Of a stretch of DNA of 64,000 nucleotides, positions 12,400 to 24,141 are shown in pieces. A program made the translations under genes and the position numbers. The first letter of the stretch is position 1, and every line of letters begins with the position of its first letter. This DNA is from Floccularia luteovirens. Its lineage: Eukaryota > Basidiomycota > Agaricomycetes > Agaricales > Squamanitaceae. The notes beneath the pieces are model-generated. The model did no database searches. It was given only the letters and a program-made list of their open reading frames with translations, and was not told the DNA's origin. Location of the stretch: positions 3,076,032 to 3,140,031 of the forward strand of contig VSJF01000002.1 in NCBI GenBank assembly GCA_009739215.1. The letters are read 5' to 3'.

Positions 12400-13317
12400 A
12401 TGAAACTTACCTTACTTCCAGCTCTAATCACTGGCGCCGGACTACGTAACTATTATATCCACACATCTCATTACATTCTACTAAGTTCTTTACTTTCTAC
12501 CAGTCCAAGTCGGTGCCGTCCCCCTTCGGGTATTGATAGTATCGAGCAGCCAAGGAGTCTCGGCACCTACCAATATCCGTTTCGGTCATGCTGTTTCCGC
12601 AGGAAATTCTGGCAACGTTGCAATGCTATCAGGCCCACATACAGATGGACCTTTCGGAAACCGACGCCCATGCGGCCGTGGAGGACGATTCCGTGAGAAG
12701 AGCATAGAGATCTCCAACATCTTCCGGCAGGCATTGGGGTTACCTCTCATTGAAACGAATCCCCATCCTCACCATCACCATCACCACAAGGACAGTGATA
12801 TGATCAAGGTATTGCCTTGGGTCGGTACACCCCCCAGCTTCATTGAAGTCAAGCCTGGTCCTGAGCCTGCTAGAAACGACAATGTTAGAATATATCCAGT
12901 TTCGAATCTTCCTCACCCCCACAGCCATCACATCAGTCATCACCACGATGAATCCACATTAATAATGAGGATCCAGGGAGCAATCGCATCCCTTGGATTA
13001 TGGGAGGGAAGCATTGTAGCCTTCGTCCTTGGTACGTGTCCTTTTGATTAGCGCCGAAACTTGATGTTCTGATACGCATTTGTTACCCAGGATGTGGACT
13101 CGGAGTTCTCATTCGTATGTTCTTTGTGTTGACCGTAGTCGTTTTTCGTTCTATTCGAGGAAAGAAGGAGAGCGATGAATATACCTATGTCAACAACGAT
13201 GACGACTACGACACTGAGGAAATCTTAGTGCCCCCTCCTTGCTACGTCTATGTCGACACCAAAGTTCCGGTTGTCGAGGACGCAGTCCCCAAGGCTCCTG
13301 CCGAAGAATCCAAGTAG
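12400..13317 (+). CDS. Secretory single-pass membrane protein with histidine clusters
   Basis: Exons 12400-12445, 12504-13031 and 13091-13317 sum to 801 nt (266 aa). The N-terminus MKLTLLPALITGAGLLQVG reads as a signal peptide. The ectodomain contains RVLIVSSSQG, FGHAVSAGNSG, GNRRPCGRGGRFREK and a conserved-looking FRQALGLPLIE segment, then two histidine clusters (about residues 105-112 with six consecutive His, and a PHSHHISHHH stretch near 160). A hydrophobic segment around 200-230 (IVAFVLGCGLGVLIRMFFVL) is followed by RSIRGKK and a short acidic cytosolic tail. I recall homologous uncharacterised proteins in other Agaricales with the same RFREKSIEISNxFRxALGLPLIE core. The function is unknown; the His clusters could bind metal, which is inference only. 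Confidence 0.8.
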
Positions 13318-13749
13318 TTTTCTCATTTCCAGTGCGCGTGAATTCCAATACAATCTCTTTGTGAATAAGTGAGCATCATCCCCGTGTTAAAGAGTACATT
13401 GTAATCATATTTATGTAGAGGCAATTTCCTCGCTCTTTAACATCAGTTCCACGTTTTGGTTTGTTATAATATATAAAAACTCGATCCTTACATTTTCACC
13501 TTTTTTGTTGTGATTTGATATGCAATGTGTTCAGAGACACGATCAATGGACATAATGGTCTTTTTTCAATGGTCATGGAGTTGTTACCTGTACAAGGTAT
13601 AGCATTATGACTCGATTGTTAAATCTGCCGATAATTAATTGTTGCTGGCCAAACAAATTGAAAATTTGAAATGTGAGCAAGTGAATACAAAAACAGCAAG
13701 TATATACAAGCATTATCCTATGTTGTTAGCCTAAGAAGTGGAGTAACAT
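13318..13749. other. Convergent 3' intergenic region
   Basis: About 430 bp of AT-rich sequence between the stop codons of the histidine-rich protein gene and the SQS1-like gene. It should hold both 3' UTRs. No open frame or structured RNA is evident. Confidence 0.5.
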
Positions 13750-16700
13750 TCATTTAGTGGCACCTAGCCCGAGCTTGGTCGTTTTGTAAATAGCCTTCAA
13801 AGGGGCGTCCAGCCCACCAGTAACACCAATTCGGTCACCTTCAGTCCATCCCATGGATGCTAACATCTGGAATCCAATGTTTGACTCTCCAATCTTTGGT
13901 GCAGTCTACAAAAATGGTGAATGTAAGCTTTACAGTAAAAAAAATTAACAATAAAAAAACTGACTTTTCCAACTTCCTCCCCATCTCGATGTCTAGGAAG
14001 GACATACTTAGGCCCACCAGCCTTGCGATCCACGAATGCTGCATCCCTACCACTTCCTGCCCCGGTTCGTCTAACAATCTTCGCCACTTTCGCTTCATCC
14101 ACCCGATTTCCCGTCCTCGATGTTTTCATTAAAGTAGTATACCTTGCATCTCCGTACCCCTTACTTACACTCTTCAAGCCGAATGCGAGAGCCATCTGAT
14201 GAACATTCGCTCTCGTTTCTTTATTGGTCGGAGGGAGTGCCATAGAAGAAGGTCCCCTGAGATCACTGATGAATCGTCGGATTTGTTGCACAAGAGTTGT
14301 CATGTCGATGATGCGATTCGGGATAACTGTGATAGTCGGGTCGAGACGCGAAGCAGTAAGCATTGTTTTGCGACCTTTCTTACCGCCTTTTTTGCGAGAT
14401 AGTGGATCGGTTGCTTGTATTAGTCGCTCGATTTCGCGGTCACGCCTTCGAGCCGCTTTCTTTTGTCGGTCCTTCTCCCATTGGATCTGAAGATCAAGTG
14501 GCAGTCCCTTGCCCTTATTCTTTCGTTTGGCTGCAGGATAAAAAAATGATTGATGGGTTGATGGGTGCAGAGATTGAATAATATATACGCACTTGCGGGT
14601 TTGGTGTAATCAACATCGTCAAGATAGTCGTCCCTGGGGGAATTGAAAAACATTTTCCTCTCTTTGCGGCTGCTGCCATCCCATAATTCACCATTTTCAT
14701 GCACGATGTCCTATATAAATTCGAATCAATATCCTAGTTTTTATTGTATAAAGAAAAACTTACATCGATCTGGGCAATAAATTCTTCATCTTTATCTGCC
14801 ATGGTCATATATCGCTCAAAAAGGTCGTCGTCGTCGTCTTCATCTTCATCCTCTCCGTTCATATCAGAGTTAAAGGAATCATCCCGTGCCTTCTTTTTTT
14901 GCGACATGGTACGCAACGCTTCTAATCTGGCACGGAACTTTGTCCTTGGAGTTTGCCCTTCATCACTGCTATCGTCTTCATCAGATGGCCCATCTATCTC
15001 GCCATCCTCGAGATCTAGATTCAACACGTCGGCACTCCGTCCTGGTTCTGCAACCAGTGCAACTTCTTCTGCCTCAAAAACTGCCTCAATCTCTCCATCT
15101 TCAACCTCATCTTCGTTATCGTCATCATCATCATCCCCTTCATCCCCTTCCTCTTCTCCCCTTCCCTCCTCCCCTTCCCCTTCCTCTCCATCACTATCAC
15201 CACTACTACCCCTGGACATTTCGGCTTCTTCGTCTTCGCGTGTCAATTTATCTGCGTCGGATATGTCTCCCATGGTGACATGTGTTCCTGCATCTTTACC
15301 AACAAGACCACCCACGAAACGCTTCATTGCCTCGATATCGAGCTCCAGCTCTGGATCAACATCCATACCTTCCGCTCCATGGGCTTCCACTGCTCTCTTC
15401 GTTGAACCGTTACTAGTCTGACCAGTCGATTCCTTCTCAGCATTTAGGTCTTTCTGCATTTCACCACCAGAATCTCCCCAATCCAAATCAGAATCCCCCC
15501 TTCTTCTTTCTGCCCACCTGGGGTCTTTTACCTTTCCACGACGTAGCATCACTTCTTCTCTCATCGCACCGAACGTTCTAAACGACCCTTTTGCTCTTCT
15601 ATTCCGTTTCCTTTCCCAAGCTGAAGCCACTTTGGCAGTCCTTGGAGTAAATATGGGTGGGCGTTTTCGTGTAACAGATACAGGCGTGTTCGTTGCAGAA
15701 CGAGATATAGATGTGAACGAGACAGAATTGAAGGAGGGAACAGGAGGTACATTTTGTGAGACAGTTTTTGAACTAGACGCAACGGGTTCATGGGTTGTGG
15801 TTTCCATTTCTGTAGTTTCATCATCCGGAGCTTGGGATGGGAGAGCTGGTAGGAAGCTGCTCCGTACATAAGGAGAGTATCTTGATTTATCTTCACGGGA
15901 TAAGGGAATTTGTGGCGGTTGAGTCGAATTTCGCGGATGCGGTGCGACATAAACAATGATTTCTTCATCGGACAGGTCAGGAAGGTCATGATGTGGGGAT
16001 ACGGCCGGAAGTAATGTCGAGCTAGGGTTTGAGTCATAGTAAAAATGTTGGTTGGGAGCGGACTGTAGACTATCCCCTGGTTTATGGTTTACTGGTTGTA
16101 ACTCTTTTGTGGATATATCGTCAGTGTTGATGCTAACGCTGTCTAGTTTTCTTTGAACAATTGACATTTCCGTACTTGTGTTGGAGGGATGGCCGCCCTC
16201 TATATGGGCCTGGGTTCCGATGTTGGTATCAACACGGAAGCCAGTAAATCTTTCCTCTGTTATCCGAACATCCTCTCCTTGAGCTGGGATATCTAATAGT
16301 TTGGCGATGTCATTGAAATCGATTTCTTGCAAATTTTCTTGGTCGTCATCGGAGCTAGAGCTATCTGCCGGAAAAAAGTTGCCTCCACTGAAAACTCGCG
16401 CTACACGGTCACCTGTTGGTACATGACTTTTCCAGTTATCTGTGGGATCTGCCAAAAACACCATCATCATTGAGTTGTCTAGCTGGAAGTAACAAAAAAC
16501 CTCCATACCGATGTCCTCTACGACCGGCTTGAGAATCTCTTCGACCTCTGTAAATAGAGTTTTCGTGTGGACAGATGGTACAAATTTTATAGGCCGAAGT
16601 AAAGGTCTCTCCTGATAGAGTAGTTCAGACAGAGGCCCATCTGGCCTTAGTCTCGACCCCCCCTGTATGCCACCTCTCCCCCTTCCTCTGCCTCTCCCCA

Positions 16701-17015
16701 GTTGTGAAAACCCTCTTCTGGTCGGAGTCTCGGATCTGGAATTTGAAGAAGTGGGCTGACCAAAACCACGTCCGCGGCCGCTGACTCTGTCAGATTGGAC
16801 TATAGCTTCATGGATCACGAGCGGTGGTGTCAATGACATGGGAGTAACGTACTGTAATTGTACGCCTGGAGATTGAAGTCAATCTCCGCATCTAGAATGG
16901 TTGGACCCCCCCTTTCCCGGCCTCCAAATCTTCCAGAGCCGCGTCCACCACCATCTCTTCCTCTAGGAGAACCTCTATTTCCCCGACCTCTTGACCGATG
17001 ACCTCCCTTGGGCAT
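13750..17015 (-). CDS. SQS1: SQS1-like R3H and G-patch splicing-associated protein
   Basis: Exons 17015-16853, 16799-14764, 14710-14593, 14530-13965 and 13905-13750 sum to 3039 nt (1012 aa). The N-terminus is a Gly/Arg-rich tract (MPKGGHRSRGRGNRG onward), followed by a long low-complexity region that becomes extremely acidic and serine-rich around residues 500-700. Near the C-terminus is an R3H domain with the diagnostic R-x3-H (KETRANVHQMALAFGL) and finally a G-patch (IGESNIGFQMLASMGW). This order (disordered acidic region, R3H, G-patch) is that of yeast Sqs1/Pfa1, which activates the DEAH helicase Prp43 in spliceosome disassembly and ribosome biogenesis. The gene is divergent from USE1 with 203 bp between the ATGs. 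The symbol is assigned by architecture. Confidence 0.85.
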
Positions 17016-17218
17016 TCTACAGGGATTGTGCGCTAAGCACCTAGTGTGGCGTAAGGATGTTCAATCTGCGGCACTGCAGTGCAAATACTTGCAGATAGCG
17101 TCACTCAGTTTGTTCTTGACGGTTATGCCAAACACAACAATGCTTTTCCGTTTCCGTGTAAACCGAGTGTCAGTCACTGCTTTTCAAACGTTTTCTCTAA
17201 ATTATTCTATTCTTCATC
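17016..17218. promoter_or_regulatory. Shared divergent promoter region, SQS1-like / USE1
   Basis: Only 203 bp separate the start codons of the SQS1-like gene (-) and USE1 (+), so both core promoters and 5' UTRs must lie here or overlap the genes. Short pyrimidine-rich stretches precede the USE1 ATG; no certain TATA box is seen. Co-expression is an inference from the layout. Confidence 0.5.
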
Positions 17219-18264
17219 ATGACTTACGCAAATCAAATCCAACATGACGAAATAAATGTTGCATCTTTAGTCAGGCGACTGGAGAAATCAATATCCAATC
17301 AGAGTGAATGGGACACGTCTGTACAGTCCAATCTCACTTGGCTGAAAGCACAAGGGGCGTTGCAGGTATGTGTGGTTTAGATCAGTGTTTGGTGTAGGGA
17401 GAGACTGAAATGCTTACAGAAAGTGAGATTTGCAAAGAAACTGATGAAGAATGTCGAGTTACATGATGTAGAACCGACGCCGTGAGTCTCTGCATGAACG
17501 TAGTTTAGCGAATGAACAAACCGAACGTCGCATTATCAGGACCAAAGCGAGTTCACGTAACGAAATGAAAACTACATTGGAGAAGATAGAAGCCTTCTTG
17601 AGTGATATTGAGAAGGTTTGTTTTTACTCTGAAGCAATAGTCGACTGTATTTATTAAAGTCTGCTCGAAGCGCACCGCAGTCACTCCAATCCGTCCTTCT
17701 TCCATTCTTTCAAGGATACCTATTCCTCTAGCAGAACCGGAACCAGAACCAGTTCAAGTACAGCCTGACGTCGAGACAGTACCAGACGATGAATCAGCAG
17801 GTTTGAGCAACCAACCACTGGTACCGACAGACAACCTACTACTCTCTCCCACCGAAACGTCTCCTTCCTCATCTACAGGTCTTATATCATCTATACCTAT
17901 CCAACAATCCACATCAACCTCAATATCAACAGCCTTATCCCAACCCACCTCTCAAGCCACTCCCCGCAGGAACATGCACGCTTCTTCTGCGCTACAAGAT
18001 GAGCTAACAAGCCAACTGGCACAAATGTCTGCTCAACTGAAGCGTAACGCTATCTATTTCTCAGACTCGCTAGAGAAGGATAAATCTGTGATTGAGGATG
18101 CCCAACAGAAGATTGAGGGTAACTTTGGTTTCATGCAGACGCAGCGATTGCGTTTGAGAGACCACAGAGGGAAGAGTTGGGGAACTACAGGTTTGACGGT
18201 GGCCATTGTGTTGGTAGTTGTACTCATATTTTTAATGATGGTCTCGGTGATTAGGTTCTCCTGA
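17219..18264 (+). CDS. USE1: USE1-like unconventional ER SNARE
   Basis: Exons 17219-17365, 17420-17481, 17540-17615 and 17671-18264 give 879 nt (292 aa). The last exon starts after a CTCGAAG acceptor; using the nearer TTAAAG acceptor would run into a stop. The N-terminus (NVASLVRRLEKSISNQSEWD) is helical. The middle is proline/acidic-rich. The C-terminal third is a SNARE helix (LQDELTSQLAQMSAQLKRNA through FGFMQTQRLRLRDHRGKSWG) ending in a hydrophobic tail anchor (TVAIVLVVVLIFLMMVSVI). This is the layout of Use1, which acts in Golgi-to-ER retrograde fusion with Ufe1, Sec20 and Sec22. The family assignment is confident. Confidence 0.85.
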
Positions 18265-18423
18265 TTTATATACTATGCTTTTTCCTCATTTTCAGCTTGT
18301 TCGCGCCTTGTAGCTCGAGTTGGAGGGACGGAACAAGAGATGATCTATTACAAAAACATGTTTATAACTGACATTTAAGGACACATTTGATGTCGAAGCC
18401 ATTTAGCTACAAAGCCCGCTTTT
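18265..18423. other. Convergent 3' gap, USE1 / ADE6
   Basis: 159 bp between two convergent stop codons. It should contain both polyadenylation signals, so the 3' UTRs probably overlap. No gene is present. Confidence 0.5.
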
Positions 18424-21400
18424 TTATCCACACCACACCCTCGCATTTTGGAACAGCCTGAACCAAGGACCAGTACCCTTCCAAGTATCAACAAAATCGG
18501 GTGGGAACCAACTATTACTTTCTAGGGTAACGACTCGTTCAGGATGTGGCATGAGTGCCAACACCCTGCCGCTCGTGGTCTGCACTCCAGTGATTCCACC
18601 AGGGCTCCCGTTTGGATTCAACGGGTAAATTTCTGTCGGTTTACCTGAAAAATCCACATATCGTATCGCAACTAATCTGGCCGACTCGAGTGCTTGTCTC
18701 TGGGAATCTCCTCCAGTGAATGATGCACGACCCTCCCCGTGGGCAACTGCCACCGGCAACTTCGACCCAACCATATCCCTCAAAAATACAGACTTTCGAG
18801 TCACGTCGTTGTCCACAATTTCTACCATAGAAACACGAGCTTCGAATCTTTCCCCCCGATTGGACTTGAAATCTGGCCAGTTTTCCGCACCGGGGATGAT
18901 CTCCTTCAGATGGCTTAGGAGCTGGCACCCATTGCATACTCCAAGTGTGAACGTGCTATCCCTAGCGAAAAAATCGACAAATTCTTTTCTTGCTATGTCA
19001 TTGAGAATAGCAGAGTTCGCCCATCCTTTACCGGCACCCAATACGTCTCCGTACGAGAATCCTCCGCAAGCAGCAAGACCGTGGAATTCACCAAGATTTA
19101 CAGAGCCGGTCAGGATGTCTGACATATGTACGTCCACGGCATTGAATCCAGCAGCAGAGAAGGCCCAAGCCATCTCTACCTGACCGTTAACACCTTGCTC
19201 ACGAAGTATGGCCACCTTCGGGCGATGCGTTAGATCCCGCGATGGAGATGAATATGTGAAAGTGAGGTCGTAAAATAGTCCACTATGCAGAGCGTCGCTA
19301 ATCAAGTCAAATTCTTCCTTCGCAGTAACGTGGTTATCCCTGAGGGACTGCATCCAAAACGAAGTTTCGGACCACAATCTTTGCAATTCTGCCCGTGTGA
19401 CATTGACTATTGGATTTGCTTTATGTATGATGGTGATGCCCTGTTCATCTGTCGTAGAGTTGACGCTCCCAATGGCATGGATTGAGGTGGAGGGAAAGCC
19501 AGCGTTGATGAACACAGTCATAAGTCGATTCAACAATGATCTTCGAACCTGTACGACTGCTCCAAGTTCTTCATTGAATAATGCCGAAATTGGACTTTCG
19601 ATGTGATGCAACGCGTCCAATGATACTTCCATGCCGACACGGCCAGCAAAACACATCTCTGCCAAGGTGGTGAATAGACCTCCATCAGATCGGTCGTGAT
19701 ATGCTAATATAAGTCCTGGATCTGTTGCTTTTATATTTTGACAGGCGTTCAAGAAAGACTTGAGAACAAGAGGGTCATCGACGTCGGGTACCTCATCGCC
19801 GATTTCTTTAAAAACTTGTGCGATGGCAGATCCTCCCATACGTTCCTTCCCACCTGCTAAATCAAAGAAGACAAGACTCGTTGGCTCGTCCATATCTGTG
19901 CGAAGCTGCGGTGTCCACGTTTTCCCAACGTCCTCTATTGGTGCGAAAGCAGTAACGATGAGAGACAGCGGAGAGCTAATCTCTTTTTGATCTCCCTGAT
20001 CACTCCATTTCATCGACATCGACATTGAATCCTTACCGACAGGAATTCCGACGCCTAGTATGGGACATAATTCAAGCCCAATGGCCTTCACTGCCTCATA
20101 CAAGGCAGCACCTTCTCCCCCTTCCGACGCCGCACACATCCAATTCGCGCTAAGTTTAACAAGTGACAGGTCGCCGAAGAAGGCTGCGGTTAGGTTTGTA
20201 AGTGATTCTGCGACAGCCATCCGTGCAGATGCGGCAGCGTTAAGAAGTGCTAGGGGAGTACGCTCGCCCATTGCCATTGCCTCTCCACATATTACGTCGA
20301 AACCGTACGCCGACCGAGTTACTGCCACGTCTGCTACTGGTACTTGCCATGGCCCGACCATTTGGTCACGGGTGACAAGTCCAGTTACACTTCTATCACC
20401 AATGGTAATCAAGAAAGACTTCGACCCTACAGAAGGAAGGCGCAAGACGCGGCTCGCAGTCAATAAGATGCGATCTTGCAAGGTTTCCGCCAAGAGTAGA
20501 TATGTTGTTAACGATGAGTCGAATGGAACACCAGATATACGACGTGTATTATCCTTGCGAGACATCTTGGGGGGCTTGCCAAACAACGTAGACATTTTCA
20601 GACGAATGACGTCCTTCTTGAAAAGCCGGTCCGTCACGACTAATTCCTGTTCAGTGGTTGCGACTCCTACAATTGAGAAAGGACACCTCTCCCTCTTGGC
20701 AATCTGCTCGAAAGAGGCGACCTTATCTGGGGCTATAGCTAAAACATAACGCTCCTGGCTTTCATTACACCAAATTTCCATGGGCGACATCGACGAGTCC
20801 GCAACTAACACGTCTCGAATCTCGAACGTAGCGCCTCTACCCTGAATCGTGCACCAATTCCGGGAGAGCATTGGACAGACCTCCAGCTCCGACGTCATGA
20901 ATGCTCTCGATGGGATTTATCTCGTCCAAGCCTACACATGCATCAATCACTTGCTGACATCTTCTCTGCATCTCCGCATTTTCTCGTTGTACCGAGGCAA
21001 AGTCTAGCTCGGCAGAACTCGCGCCTGAGACCTGACTAGAAGCTGCACCCCCTCCTAAACCTATCAACATCCCGGGTCCACCTAACACCACCACTTTCGC
21101 GCCAGGAGATATGCTTGACTTTTTTGCAAACTGTGGCCTGACATTCCCATACCCACCAGCAATCATGATGGGCTTATGATATCCCCTCACTTCTCTCTGC
21201 AGACCATCCGCTGAGATAGGTATGCTTTCAGCAAATGTTCGGAAGTAACCTGCAAGAGCAGGCCTTCCAAATTCATTATTGAAAGCGCTCGCGCCAAGCG
21301 GTCCTTCGATCATTATATCTAGTGACGATGCAATGTGTGATGGTCGTCCAAAATTTGTTTCCCATGGTTGGATATGATCGGGGATCAGCAAGTTGGAAAC

Positions 21401-22507
21401 AGTAAACCCTGAAAGCCCTGCTTTTGGTTTGGATCCTCGGCCAACGGCACCTTCATCTCTGATCTCGCCTCCTGAACCAGTCGCCGCGCCTGGGTAAGGT
21501 GATACTGCTGTTGGATGATTATGGGTCTCGACTTTGATAAGTATGGGCATGTCTTCTTCTTTGGATGTGTAGACAAAGGAATTTTTACCACTGGCTTGTA
21601 CCTGGGATACGCTGAATCGTGGGGCGGAATGACCTTCCAGAACGGCAGCATTGTCGGAATATGCAGATATAGTACCAGCACCGCTGACCTTTTCTGTATT
21701 GCGTATCATTTGAAAGAGGGAAGATGGCTGGATTTCATCATCGACAGTCCATGATGCGTTGAATATCTTATGTCGACAATGTTCTGAATTGACTTGAGCG
21801 AACATGAACAGTTCCGCATCACTTGGATTGCGTTGCATAGCTGAGGAACCGGAAATATATGCTTCAATGAGATAATCAATCTCATCAGGGGCTAAAGCAA
21901 GCCCTAACTCTCTGTTGGCTATAACAAGCCTCTGCTTCGCATCTTGCGTTTCGGTCGATAGACCATAAAGATCGACCGTCCGCAGAGATTTTGCTTCATT
22001 GTGTAAGAATAGCGCAGTTTCGCTGGGTGGGGTGAGTTGAACGACCTGGGTCATACGATCATGAATGAAGTCTTCGAAAGCACTGATGGTATCACGAGAA
22101 AGTTGCTCGTTTCCTGGGGTAGTAAACACAAATGCAATACCCCTCTCCAATCGCTGAATATGTGACCCGAGATTGCATAGAGCCGAAATGTCTGTGGCTT
22201 TGCTTGACCATGGTGATACCGATCCAGGCCTGGGTAAAATAAAAGCAATATTATGACCTTGAGCAAGTTTCTGCAGGGTTCCTTCGAGCTCGATATTATC
22301 GCCATACGTCAATAGGCGATTAAGGATTTTGCGGGGAGCAGACTCCAAATTAGATAGTTCTTCCTCCGATGCTTCGGATTTACATTTGATAATATGAATC
22401 CAGATGGCATCAACACTCGTGATTTGGGAGTTTCTTTGCTGAATATTTTTCAAGAGGGCATCTCTCTTTGGCTTTGATATTGATGATGAGCCTGGCAGGA
22501 TAAGCAT
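18424..22507 (-). CDS. ADE6: Phosphoribosylformylglycinamidine synthase, interrupted by a single surplus base
   Basis: This is the fourth enzyme of purine biosynthesis, converting FGAR, ATP and glutamine to FGAM. It is intronless from the ATG at 22507 ([11 protein letters not shown], matching the usual 'ILPG' start) to the TGA ending at 18424. The N-terminal and linker domains are followed by PurM-like ATP-binding domains with [39 protein letters not shown] and [20 protein letters not shown]. The C-terminus is a glutamine amidotransferase domain with the nucleophile motif [11 protein letters not shown] and MPHPERVV. The span of 4084 nt is one more than a multiple of three. One frame ends in a TAG at 20837-20839 right after LPELVHDSG, and the next frame resumes RGATFEIRD without loss of conserved residues. 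Corrected length would be 1360 aa, normal for the family. Real mutation and assembly error cannot be told apart here. Confidence 0.9.
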
Positions 22508-22831
22508 ACCTATAGATGTGATAAGAAACAACCCAGAAAACTATTCATAAAGGATTTACCGCCTCTCAAAGTGTACGTTGATCTATATGGATGGACGATA
22601 TAGAAAAAAGAGATGACACAATCCTAACGTATTATGTTTCAAAGATCTAATCTCAATCACACGTCGCAGTTCATCACATGATGTGATAGTAGCCCCTGAA
22701 TGTCACAGAGGAAGTATTAAGAACTTGACTATTGCTTATCAGAACACGCTGGATACCAATGATAACGAGAAGATGCAAAGTACATCCCATACACTACGAT
22801 GTAGAAGTTTTAAGAAACCCACTAGCCGGAA

Positions 22832-24141
22832 TTACCGGACGGCGAGATACAAGCCCTCCACCGCTACATTTGCCTGCCAAATACCTAAGCCTCGTACCAC
22901 GCGGAGTGCAGGGGGTGCCGTAATTATAAGACATAATGCAGGAAGGATGAAGATGATAAGTGCCAGAGTGATCAGAAGTGTTATCGCTGGCTTTATAACG
23001 AGAAAATAGAACAGAGCCTGATATGATGTAGGATCTGAGAACTAGAAAGTGCCAATAGAAGGTGATGAATAGGATTAAACCATGCATCGCATTGAGGCAT
23101 ACCATGGCATAAGTATTTTTGTAGAATGATCGTTCTGGAATAGGACCAGTCCTTCCTGCCTCGACCTCCGCGGGGGTCGGTTCGCGAAATCTTGTGAATA
23201 TAGGACGAGGGGGCTGTGGTAGTGCGTATGCCAGTCCCTTATGGAAACGCATTTGCAAGGCGAGCTGTGATAGAACGTGTCAGTGCATCAGTCGCGACTC
23301 GGGATAGTTACTACTGCAAATTCTTACTTCTCCTCGGGCAAAAGCCCGAGCTCCGAGCAAGTTGAGGAAGCATAGTACAGCACCGAGCGGTAGTGCCATC
23401 AATAAAGTTGTTCCACTCTGGAAGTCATTATGAGTTAGTTATGTGCATACAAATAAAGGTGTGAGGAGTGTGTCAACCCCTGATCATACGCAGCAGTTGA
23501 TATTTATGAGAACATCCTCCCCTGAAGAAACGCAGGACAGGAATTGCAAACGAAAGCCGACCTACCAAAGTAAACACGAAAAGAAATACCCATGCAAGTA
23601 ATGCATATGGAAAATTAATGAGTGTGAGGTGAAGTAGTGGCATGTAATACACCTTCTTCGCCAATGGCTTGAAGTACCATCTCCACGATTCCTTGGAAAA
23701 GAACCCTCTTTTCCTACTGCGGGAGTGTCCAGGAGGTACATCCTCTTGCTCATTCATCGACAAGAAAGGTTGGCGTTCTGATGCATGATGCGTCTCATCT
23801 TCGGGTTGAAATAGGGAGAAGACCGTCTGTGCTAATGAAGGAGTTGCAGAAATGGTGCTGATGTGGGAAAGCGACCTTGGTCGTCTGGAATGGTGTTGAT
23901 GTGGTGAAGGGGGTGCTAAGAATGGGGTTGTCTCTGTAGGCTCCGCATCATCATCACCATACCCTCCAGGTGTTGTCGGAAAAGGATTGGGTGATATCGG
24001 GGCATCTTGTTCAAGAGATGAATCGGGCGGTACTACGTGGATTGATGATACTGTAATTCGATGAGCATGGCGCCCACGAGTAGAACGATTAGTTCGGGAG
24101 CGTCGTCCTGGTGATGGATATGGTGGTGGTGGATCTGACAT
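22832..24141 (-). CDS. Multi-pass membrane protein with disordered N-terminus (sensor-like)
   Basis: Exons 24141-23566, 23417-23328, 23264-23103 and 23041-22832 sum to 1038 nt (345 aa). The start MSDPPPPYPSP is chosen because it opens the conserved proline-rich N-terminus; an upstream in-frame ATG (24210) is possible. About 150 residues of polar, basic and Ser/Pro-rich sequence precede a membrane domain with hydrophobic helices around LLHLTLINFPYALLAWVFLF, TTLLMALPLGAVLCFLNLLG and VIKPAITLLITLALIIFIL. A conserved loop carries RPIFTRFREPTPAEVEAG and SFYKNTYAMFSDPTSYQALF, and the end reads WQANVAVEGLYLAVR. From memory this resembles the 'putative sensor' membrane domain found in many agaricomycete proteins; no function has been shown that I know of. 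Confidence 0.75.

Noticed and set aside
14744..15421. Long plus-strand frames rich in Ser/Pro opposite the SQS1-like gene
   Set aside because: They are antisense translations of the acidic Glu/Asp/Ser repeat region of the real minus-strand gene.
17482..17539. Coding-looking sequence inside the second USE1 intron
   Set aside because: Retaining it introduces an in-frame TGA, while the 58-nt intron has canonical ends and keeps the frame.
20060..20749. 229-codon plus-strand frame
   Set aside because: Antisense shadow of the conserved ADE6 coding sequence; no family features.
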